Part shown: piece by piece, positions 5,531 to 11,811 of the stretch
Layout of the letters: each line of letters starts with the position of its first letter
How positions within the stretch are numbered: the first letter of the stretch is position 1
Position numbers and translations under genes: made by a program
Notes under the pieces: model-generated
Databases searched by the model: none
Seen by the model: only the letters and a program-made list of their open reading frames with translations
Told to the model about the DNA's origin: nothing
Origin: Abiotrophia sp. HMSC24B09
GTDB taxonomy: Bacteria; Bacillota; Bacilli; Lactobacillales; Aerococcaceae
NCBI RefSeq assembly: GCF_001815865.1
Contig: NZ_KV822215.1
Span: 25,615-37,425, forward strand
DNA: 11,811 nucleotides
Direction: 5' to 3'

Positions 5531-7381
5531 ATGAAGCGAATCAGACGATTATTTCAATCGATCCATTTTAAAATTCCGATTCAAATCATTATTATTCTGC
5601 TGATTGCTTTCCAATTCGTGGGGGTCTACTTCGTTAACCAATACGAGAGTCGTACGCTCAAAAACTACCAGGATCAGATTGATACCCAGGTAGAGTTCTT
5701 GGTTAACAATGTGACGCCAATCTTAGAAGAACGCTTGAGTGAGACGGATGAACGCGCCCGTCTGACTCAGGTCATTGATACCTTCTCAAATAGTAATTTG
5801 ACACGTATCCAAATCATCAATACCAAGGATGGGATTATCGCGTCAAATAACGCCTTGGACCAGTCAGAAGCACTGGCCAAGACCAATGATAATAATGTGA
5901 GGGAAGCGTTGGTTAGCCAACGCTCTTCTAAGTTTTCAGAGTATGATGTCAATAACAAGCGTCATACCTACACCACGATTAAGCCGATTTTGAGTCAGTC
6001 GAATAATACGGTGGTAGGGGCGGTCCGAGTAACGGCCAATATGAACCGGGTCTATGAACAGACCCAGAGTGTCATGAGTGTCTTCATCCAGTCGGCTGTC
6101 ATTGCCATTGTGGGGAGCTTTATCCTAGCCTTAGTGCTCTCCCAAGGCTTAACCTTGCCCATTGAAAACATGCGCCAACAAGCCCTGCGGATTTCGGAGG
6201 GGATTTATAACTACCCGGCCAAGATTTTTGGGAATGACGAGTTGGGTGAACTAGCCAAGACCCTTAATGAATTATCGGTCAAGGTTAAGGACTCCCAAGA
6301 ATTGATTGAATCCGAACGGCAACGTTTGGACGGGATTCTCCGTTATATGACTGACGGGGTGATTGCGACCGACCGGCGTGGTAATGTCCTACTGGTCAAT
6401 GAGCGCGCTCTACAACTCTTGGGTATCGACCAACAATCCGCCATCGGGATTTCCATTATTCGCCTCTTGCGGCTCAAGGATCAATATACCTTGACCGACT
6501 TACTAGGTGATGACCGAGAAATCCTTATGGATTGGGTAGACCACGGGGAGTATTCCATCCTCAAGGGGGAATTCTCCGTTATTCGTCGTGAGACCGGCTT
6601 CGTTACCGGGGTTGTCTGTGTCTTAACAGACGTCACCGAACAAGAGAAGACCGAGCAAGAACGGCGGGACTTTGTGTCCAACGTCTCCCACGAATTGCGG
6701 ACGCCTTTGACTTCCATTAAGTCCTATACCGAAGCCCTGCGCGAAGGGGCATGGCAGGACGAGGTCATTGCACCGCAGTTCCTCAATGTTATTCAGCTGG
6801 AGACCGACCGTATGATGCGGATGATTGGTAACCTGCTAGATCTATCCAAGATTCATGAAGGTCAATATAAGCTCAACCTAGAATACATCGACTTTAAACG
6901 CATGGTCAGTCATATTCTGGACCGTTTTGAATTTATGTTGGAACAGAATCCTGACCAGAAGAAATTCAAGCTTAAGCGGGATTTCACCTCACGGGAAATC
7001 TACCTGGAAATTGACCAGGACCGCGTGACCCAAGTGATTGATAATATCTTAAATAACGCCATCAAGTATTCTCCTGATGGGGGTGTCATCGTCGTGAAGA
7101 TTGAAGACTCCCATTCCCATGTCCACTTGTCCATTAAGGACCAGGGGCTAGGGATTCCGCAGAAGGATATCCCACATCTCTTCCAACGCTTCTACCGTGT
7201 TGATAAGGCACGGTCACGTGAGCAGGGGGGGACAGGGCTTGGTCTGGCTATTTCCAAGGAAATCATTGAACTGCATGGTGGGAAAATCTGGGCGACCAGT
7301 GTGGAAGGCAAGGGTTCGACCTTTGGCTTTGATCTCCCTTATCTGCAAATGGACTTTGACGATGAAGGGTGGGATGATTGA
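5531..7381 (+). CDS. walK: WalK (YycG) sensor histidine kinase
   Basis: This 616-residue membrane kinase phosphorylates WalR. Domains in order are a cytoplasmic N-terminus, TM1 (about 15-36), an extracytoplasmic PAS/Cache-like sensor (37-182), TM2 (183-204), HAMP (205-257), cytoplasmic PAS (262-372), HisKA with H387 in SHELRTP, and an ATPase domain. The ATPase domain shows the N box (NILNNAIKY, 505-513), G1 (DQGLGIP, 537-543), F box (FQRFYRVDKAR) and G2 (GGTGLGLAI, 566-574). All kinase motifs are intact. The cytoplasmic PAS of S. aureus WalK binds zinc through H271, D274, H364 and E368. Aligning by eye on the MTDG and DVTE anchors, the two His positions are Y272 and T366 here, while D275 and E370 remain, so that site is probably not formed. 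AGGAAG lies 9 bases before the ATG, and the stop overlaps the next start. Confidence 0.97.
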   Translation: MKRIRRLFQSIHFKIPIQIIIILLIAFQFVGVYFVNQYESRTLKNYQDQIDTQVEFLVNNVTPILEERLSETDERARLTQVIDTFSNSNLTRIQIINTKDGIIASNNALDQSEALAKTNDNNVREALVSQRSSKFSEYDVNNKRHTYTTIKPILSQSNNTVVGAVRVTANMNRVYEQTQSVMSVFIQSAVIAIVGSFILALVLSQGLTLPIENMRQQALRISEGIYNYPAKIFGNDELGELAKTLNELSVKVKDSQELIESERQRLDGILRYMTDGVIATDRRGNVLLVNERALQLLGIDQQSAIGISIIRLLRLKDQYTLTDLLGDDREILMDWVDHGEYSILKGEFSVIRRETGFVTGVVCVLTDVTEQEKTEQERRDFVSNVSHELRTPLTSIKSYTEALREGAWQDEVIAPQFLNVIQLETDRMMRMIGNLLDLSKIHEGQYKLNLEYIDFKRMVSHILDRFEFMLEQNPDQKKFKLKRDFTSREIYLEIDQDRVTQVIDNILNNAIKYSPDGGVIVVKIEDSHSHVHLSIKDQGLGIPQKDIPHLFQRFYRVDKARSREQGGTGLGLAISKEIIELHGGKIWATSVEGKGSTFGFDLPYLQMDFDDEGWDD

Positions 7382-8790
7382 TGATTCGCCGTCTCTTTAT
7401 TCCTATTACTTTAATTCTGGCTGTCCTAACCAGCGGGGTCCTTTCTTGGTTGCTTCTAACCAACCCTGATTTTCTCTATGGTGCTAATTCGCAAACGCCA
7501 CAACAAACCGTTCGTAATGAGCAAGTGGATAGTCTCAATCGGCAAGTAGCCGGCATGAAGTTAACCGATGTGCTAGCTCCCGTAGCCCTAGATGCCTATG
7601 AAGCAGGCGGTTACTGGGAGGCTAGTGCCAGTCATCTGGACCAGGTGACGGCAGCCTTAGCTCAGACACCGAGTGAACTAGGGGGCGACTTTGATGTGGT
7701 AGAGTCTTCAACGACTTTTGCCAACATGTCGACCAGTCCTCGTTTGATTCTGCGTTTTGCTGACCGCTTGCCAGTCTCCTTGTGGGGACAATGGTTCAAG
7801 TCTAAGGACGGCCCGCCACTCGATTTTGAAGCTGACCAAATCTGGCTCTTGAAAGAGGAGCCTCAAGCTCTCTACTTAGTCAATCAGGTGGATGAGACCT
7901 ATGTGCGGGTGCCTCTCAATGGCTGGGACTTTGCTAGCCTCTATCAGAGCCTGATCCAAGACTTGAGTACTTGGACCGCCATGTCCCAAGTGCCTTTGGC
8001 CAAGGGCAAGGCCCTGATTCGGACGGAAGCCTTTAGTCTGCCAAGTCAGGTCTATACCCTCAAGAAAGAATCAGAAGCCAATCTGATTGGTCTCTTCTTC
8101 GGTTCGGACAACTACTCCATTACGGATAGTGGGGAGAGTGGGGAGAAAAAATACAAGACCTTGGACTTGGAACTCGATGTCAACTCTGATAGTCATGTCT
8201 ACACTGCACGGAGCGAAGCGGTTCAGAATCGCAGTTCGGTCCATCGCGACCAGATTATCATGGATTCATTTGCCGAAATGAAGAAATACGGAGTCTGGAC
8301 CCAAGGCCTGCGTTTGACCACCAATAATAGTACCAACACGCTCTATTACCAGCGCTATCTAGACGGCTATCCGCTCATGTCGGATGCCTCGCCTTATTAC
8401 TTAGGCCTACAATTTAATTTGTCGCCCAAGGTGACACGCTTTTCCGGCTCCTTCCTGAGCCTGCGTTCGCATATTGACGACAAGAGTAAAGCAACCGACC
8501 TAGATTCAGCAAGTAGCTTGGTTTCCCAGCTGCATGAACAAGGTATGGTGACGACTGATTTAGACCAGATTTTTGTGGCCTATGAATGGCAGGCCAATAT
8601 GGAGAATTTCCAGTTGGTGACCTTTATTCCTAAGTACTATGTCGAATACAAGGGGCGCTATATCTCCTTGGAACGCCTTAATCGCGGTGAGTTGCGACAT
8701 AACCAGGATGCCTCAAGTTCAGATGTAGCAGGTAGCGAGGGGACCAGCCCACAAGGTGTAAATACCCTAGATGAAGGGGGCCAAGAATAA
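7381..8790 (+). CDS. yycH: YycH (WalH), regulator of WalK
   Basis: This 469-residue protein has one N-terminal membrane segment (about 5-26) and a large extracytoplasmic part, as in the YycH family. In B. subtilis YycH acts with YycI through the membrane segments to restrain WalK, while in S. aureus the pair activates it; which applies here is unknown. The ATG at 7381 shares its A with the walK TGA and follows GGGTGGG at suitable spacing. A TTG three bases earlier is in frame but less likely. Residues from about 438 to the end are a hydrophilic Ser/Gly/Asp/Glu-rich tail, probably disordered. The assignment rests on position, topology and length more than on motifs, because the family is divergent. 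Confidence 0.85.
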   Translation: MIRRLFIPITLILAVLTSGVLSWLLLTNPDFLYGANSQTPQQTVRNEQVDSLNRQVAGMKLTDVLAPVALDAYEAGGYWEASASHLDQVTAALAQTPSELGGDFDVVESSTTFANMSTSPRLILRFADRLPVSLWGQWFKSKDGPPLDFEADQIWLLKEEPQALYLVNQVDETYVRVPLNGWDFASLYQSLIQDLSTWTAMSQVPLAKGKALIRTEAFSLPSQVYTLKKESEANLIGLFFGSDNYSITDSGESGEKKYKTLDLELDVNSDSHVYTARSEAVQNRSSVHRDQIIMDSFAEMKKYGVWTQGLRLTTNNSTNTLYYQRYLDGYPLMSDASPYYLGLQFNLSPKVTRFSGSFLSLRSHIDDKSKATDLDSASSLVSQLHEQGMVTTDLDQIFVAYEWQANMENFQLVTFIPKYYVEYKGRYISLERLNRGELRHNQDASSSDVAGSEGTSPQGVNTLDEGGQE

Positions 8791-9644
8791 TGGATTTTAA
8801 ACGAACCCAGATTTTACTCTTAATCTTCTTCATCTTCTTCGATGCCTATCTGGCCTTTACCCTGATTACCAAGCAGCAGGTCAGACAGACCAATAGTGGG
8901 CAGGTCACCAATGTCAGCATTGAGACCCAGCTCAAAAACCGTAACATTAAAATCAACCAGACCCTATCAAATGAAAGCTATCAGCTGCCCGTTGTTAAGA
9001 CGGAAACTAGCAAAGTCCTCGACAAGGAGCGTGGCACCCTTCAAGGTCAGACCGCCCGTTATAATAATGGCGTCTTACAATCGACCTTTGATCAGCCACT
9101 GGATTTTGGTCTCGGACTTGATCGCGATAGCAAGACCTTGACCCAAGAGCAGGTAGAAGACATTCGCCGTAATTTCTTGGATCGGCCTGAATACTTTGTT
9201 CGGGGGGCAGAATATACGGTTTGGTCCTTCAGTCCAGAATCTCGGACCCTAACCTTCTACATGGTGGCTTATGATGGCTACCCTGTCTTGGACGGGAGTT
9301 CTGAGCTGCGGCTGAGTTTCAATGCGGATTTCCAATTGCGGGAATACACCCAGACCTATCAGAGTGATTTTAAGGTCTTGGATCAACCCATTGCTCTGAT
9401 TAGTGTTAAGGATGCCCTCAAACTTCTGGAGACCCGGGTCGATACCTACATTCCGGATGGCTCGACCATCCAACAAATTAGCCTAGGTTACTATCGTACG
9501 GTTAATTTGCAGGACTTTGATGTCTACACGCCCGTTTGGGAGATTACCTATAGTCAAGATGAAGCAAGTACCCGTACCGTCTTGGTCGACGCAGTGGAAC
9601 ACCAAGTAGTGACCAAGCCTAATTCCAATGTCACAAGCCCATAA
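8790..9644 (+). CDS. yycI: YycI (WalI), regulator of WalK
   Basis: This 284-residue protein starts MDFKRTQILLLIFFIFFDAYLAF, the characteristic YycI opening, with a single membrane segment at about 8-26 and the remainder outside. YycI pairs with YycH and contacts WalK in the membrane. The ATG overlaps the last A of the yycH stop, with GAAGGGGG upstream. Translational coupling of walK, yycH and yycI suggests matched amounts. Length is normal for the family and no defect is seen. Confidence 0.92.
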   Translation: MDFKRTQILLLIFFIFFDAYLAFTLITKQQVRQTNSGQVTNVSIETQLKNRNIKINQTLSNESYQLPVVKTETSKVLDKERGTLQGQTARYNNGVLQSTFDQPLDFGLGLDRDSKTLTQEQVEDIRRNFLDRPEYFVRGAEYTVWSFSPESRTLTFYMVAYDGYPVLDGSSELRLSFNADFQLREYTQTYQSDFKVLDQPIALISVKDALKLLETRVDTYIPDGSTIQQISLGYYRTVNLQDFDVYTPVWEITYSQDEASTRTVLVDAVEHQVVTKPNSNVTSP

Positions 9645-9658
9645 AGGAGGAAAATAAG

Positions 9659-11587
9659 ATGAAGCGACGCTCATTCTTTTGGTTAGCATTAATGGCCCTA
9701 GTGCTCGCGCTTGCGGGACCTATTAGTCAGATACGTGCTGCCGAAGTATCTTATAAGATTACCAATCAAGATGTCACTGCCGAGATTACGGCTGAAGGGA
9801 ATGTTAAATTTACCCAGAAATGGGTCTTTGACGCCAGTTTCATGAATGGTGCCCTCCTCAAGGTGGATACAGGTGGCTTTGAATTAGGTGCCTACAAAAT
9901 CGGTGTCGAAAATGGCAACAAGCTAGAGGAGTTCACTGAGGATAAGTTGGACTCCAAGCAGCCTAAGACCTTCCACATCCAATCCAACCGTAACATCAGA
10001 ACTTTCAAGGCTTACTACCCTGTTAGCAATAAGAAGGTAACCTTTGTGGCCGAGTATACCCTCAATCACATCGTGACCAACTATGCCGATACAGCGGAAT
10101 TCAATCGTAAGCTAATTGGGGAAGGTGTTGACTTCAAAACCGACGTTACTGCCAAGGTCATTCTGCCACCAGGCCAAATTACCGATAAGGATAGTTTCAA
10201 AGCCTGGGCCCACGGTGGGACCGGAAGCGGGACAGTAGAACTGGGCCAAGAAAATGGGCGCTCTGTCGTGATTCTTAAGTCTAATGGAACACCAGCCAAT
10301 CGCTTTGTCGAAGTGCATACCATTTTCCCAACGTCCTTGACGCCACATAACACCAATGTCGTCAATCAGAATATGAAGGCAGAAATTGAATCTAAGGAAG
10401 CTGCCCAAGCTGAGGCAGACCGCAAGGCCTATGAAAGCCAGAAGTATACCACTAGCGCGGTCCAGTGGGGAGCTATGATTCTCATGTCCTTGCTTCCCTT
10501 TCACCTCTGGCGTAAATACTTTAAGTTACGTCGCCAGTTGAATCCTAATCCGGTTCAATTGCCAATTCACAACTACAACTTGCCCTCACATACGGCGCCA
10601 GCAGTGGTCACTTCCGCTGTTTTCCGGTCTAGTGGGGAACCTAATCCCGATGACTTCTCAGCAACGGTTGCTGACTTAGCCCGTAAGGGGTATTTGGAGC
10701 TAGAGGAAGAACGTCGCGAAAATCGCGGCATCTTCAGCAATAGTTCCATGACCGCGCGTGTCACCAAGCTGACAGACGAGGTAGCCGACTATCCGCTTCA
10801 AGGTCACGAACGGGCAGTCTTGACCTTCCTCTTCCCAGATGATGAAACCAGTGTCACCTTAGAAGACTTGGAAAAACGCATGAAGAAGAACCGGCATTTT
10901 GCCAAGAAGCGCTTGGCAGCCTACGAAAACTTCCAAAGCCGTGCTAGCATCGCCGGATCACAATTAGTGGAATCGGCACGAGACAAGAATAATAGCCTAC
11001 GTTTCCAAGCTATTGGGGCCATTATCCTTAATGTCATCTTAGGTGGGGCAGCCCTCTTTGCAGGCTTTATGGCCACCAATCATCCCTTCCTACAACAAGT
11101 AGGTTGGATTGCACTGGGCCTAGCCCTCTTGGAAATCGTCCTGAATGTGATCTTTATGATTACTGTCTCTGTCCGACCACTCCGGACGGCAGAGGAAGAC
11201 CAACTCTATCAAGAGTGGCATGGCTTTGCCAAGATGCTAGAAGATGTGGGGCAAATGAATATGCGGGATATTGCGTCCTTGGCCTTATGGGAGGAATACC
11301 TAGTTTATGCCATTGCCTTTGGGATAGCGGATAAGGTCTTGGATGCCCTCAAGGTTCAATTCACTCAAGCAGAATTGGTAGAAGGTATGACCTACTATCC
11401 AATGTACTATAATACAGGCCTCTACACCCATGTGCTCAGCCAATCCATCTCATCTAACGTGAGCTCGGCTTCCGCGTATAGCCAAGACCACTCTTACTCC
11501 GGTAGTAACTCCGGTGGTTTCGGTGGTGGCTTCAGTGGTGGCTCCTCCGGTGGTTCCGGTGGCGGTGGCGGCGCAAGTGGCTTCTAA
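9659..11587 (+). CDS. DUF2207 domain membrane protein
   Basis: This 642-residue protein begins with a signal peptide (about 1-27, cleavage near IRA-AEV). An extracytoplasmic DUF2207 domain (about 29-265) is followed by a membrane segment (268-284), a charged intracellular region (285-448) and two membrane segments (449-470 and 480-503). After these come the conserved LWEEYLVYAIAFGIADKVLDAL stretch (542-563) and a Gly/Ser-rich end (611-642), which is common in this family. The function is unknown. It lies 14 bases after yycI with a perfect AAAGGAGG that overlaps the yycI stop, and no promoter or terminator separates them, so it is probably the last gene of the walRK operon. That suggests an envelope role or coupling to WalRK signalling, which is inference. 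The usual walJ and htrA genes do not follow in this window. Confidence 0.85.
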   Translation: MKRRSFFWLALMALVLALAGPISQIRAAEVSYKITNQDVTAEITAEGNVKFTQKWVFDASFMNGALLKVDTGGFELGAYKIGVENGNKLEEFTEDKLDSKQPKTFHIQSNRNIRTFKAYYPVSNKKVTFVAEYTLNHIVTNYADTAEFNRKLIGEGVDFKTDVTAKVILPPGQITDKDSFKAWAHGGTGSGTVELGQENGRSVVILKSNGTPANRFVEVHTIFPTSLTPHNTNVVNQNMKAEIESKEAAQAEADRKAYESQKYTTSAVQWGAMILMSLLPFHLWRKYFKLRRQLNPNPVQLPIHNYNLPSHTAPAVVTSAVFRSSGEPNPDDFSATVADLARKGYLELEEERRENRGIFSNSSMTARVTKLTDEVADYPLQGHERAVLTFLFPDDETSVTLEDLEKRMKKNRHFAKKRLAAYENFQSRASIAGSQLVESARDKNNSLRFQAIGAIILNVILGGAALFAGFMATNHPFLQQVGWIALGLALLEIVLNVIFMITVSVRPLRTAEEDQLYQEWHGFAKMLEDVGQMNMRDIASLALWEEYLVYAIAFGIADKVLDALKVQFTQAELVEGMTYYPMYYNTGLYTHVLSQSISSNVSSASAYSQDHSYSGSNSGGFGGGFSGGSSGGSGGGGGASGF

Positions 11588-11593
11588 TAGATC

Positions 11594-11623
11594 AAAGACT
11601 GGGACTTTGTCCTGGTCTTTTTT
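11594..11623 (+). terminator. Rho-independent terminator of the walRK-DUF2207 operon
   Basis: AAAGACTGGGAC (11594-11605) pairs with GTCCTGGTCTTT (11609-11620) in a 12-bp stem with two wobble pairs and a TTT loop. The right arm runs into TTTTTT (11618-11623). It starts 6 bases after the DUF2207 stop codon. Confidence 0.9.
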
Positions 11624-11660
11624 GATTTTGTCACTTATGAAAATTTCTTAGCATTTGGGC

Positions 11661-11689
11661 TTGACTCTGACTAAGTGGCGTGATATATT
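11661..11689 (+). promoter_or_regulatory. Promoter P1 of a probable rRNA operon
   Basis: TTGACT (11661-11666) and TATATT (11684-11689) are separated by 17 bp. The promoter lies 94 bp upstream of a second, better promoter, a spacing typical of tandem rrn P1/P2 in Firmicutes. No ORF follows within the window. Confidence 0.7.
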
Positions 11690-11754
11690 AATGTTCGTCT
11701 GAAAATGACAGACCAACTATCCGAAAAAATATTTGAGAAAGTCGAAAAAAAGTG

Positions 11755-11783
11755 TTGACTTCTCCAATGCAGGGTGGTATGAT
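11755..11783 (+). promoter_or_regulatory. Promoter P2 of a probable rRNA operon
   Basis: TTGACT (11755-11760) and TATGAT (11778-11783) are 17 bp apart, preceded by an A-rich UP-like stretch with AAAAAAA and by GTG just before the -35. This resembles rrn P2 promoters of B. subtilis. The predicted +1 is the G at 11790. A +1 G is the feature that makes B. subtilis rrn promoters respond to GTP level, so similar growth-rate control is possible. The gene itself, presumably 16S rRNA, lies beyond the window. Confidence 0.75.
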
Positions 11784-11789
11784 ATAAAA

Positions 11790-11808
11790 GTTGTCACGTG
11801 GTGACAAC
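11790..11808. other. Perfect palindrome at the predicted +1 of P2
   Basis: GTTGTCAC (11790-11797) and GTGACAAC (11801-11808) are exact inverted copies around GTG. It begins at the predicted first transcribed base of P2. It may be an operator overlapping the start site or a 5'-terminal RNA hairpin (8-bp stem, 3-base loop). I do not recognise a cognate regulator. Confidence 0.6.
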
Positions 11809-11811
11809 AAG

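Noticed and set aside
7378..7380. TTG start for yycH
   Set aside because: The adjacent ATG at 7381 overlaps the walK stop in the usual coupled manner and is the stronger start codon.
10081..10504. Minus-strand frames inside the DUF2207 gene
   Set aside because: They lie wholly within a convincing plus-strand gene, without their own signals or recognisable motifs.

Overview
The window looks like a chromosomal segment of a low-to-moderate GC Gram-positive bacterium of the order Lactobacillales. The evidence is strong AGGAGG-type ribosome binding sites, sigma-A promoters, an L,D-transpeptidase of the enterococcal type, and a complete walR-walK-yycH-yycI set. Streptococci normally lack yycHI, so a non-streptococcal family is likely. 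Aerococcaceae (for example Abiotrophia- or Aerococcus-like) is my best guess from the fairly high GC and gene content, but the sequence alone does not prove it.

Layout. Bases 1-327 are a non-coding tandem array of about 100-bp units. Each unit carries a 15-bp-stem hairpin plus an extra unpaired copy of the hairpin's left arm, and the array probably continues upstream of the window. Next, on the minus strand, is a NERD-domain (nuclease-related) protein with a Cys4 zinc ribbon (337-1275). It is divergent from a plus-strand gene at 1428-3116 that fuses a YrrM/TrmR-like O-methyltransferase to a complete Cof-type HAD phosphatase. A membrane-anchored L,D-transpeptidase (3198-4577) follows and ends in a terminator. 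Then come the essential cell-wall two-component operon walR-walK-yycH-yycI (4813-9644) and, directly behind it with a strong ribosome binding site, a DUF2207 membrane protein (9659-11587), ending in a strong intrinsic terminator. The last 190 bases hold two tandem sigma-A promoters 94 bp apart, in the arrangement of a ribosomal RNA operon leader. An rRNA operon therefore probably begins just past the window edge.

How the genes fit together. WalK senses the envelope state and phosphorylates WalR, which in Firmicutes controls cell-wall hydrolases. YycH and YycI are membrane-anchored regulators of WalK. The L,D-transpeptidase just upstream makes 3-3 peptidoglycan cross-links, so the middle of the window is a cell-wall homeostasis neighbourhood. 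The usual downstream partners walJ (yycJ) and htrA are not in this window, and a DUF2207 protein stands in their place.

I see no clear new defence or mobile system. The points most worth following up are the palindromic tandem array beside the NERD gene, the methyltransferase-HAD fusion, the loss of the two His positions of the S. aureus WalK zinc site, the His-to-Leu change in the L,D-transpeptidase signature, and the perfect palindrome at the predicted start of the rRNA-type transcript.
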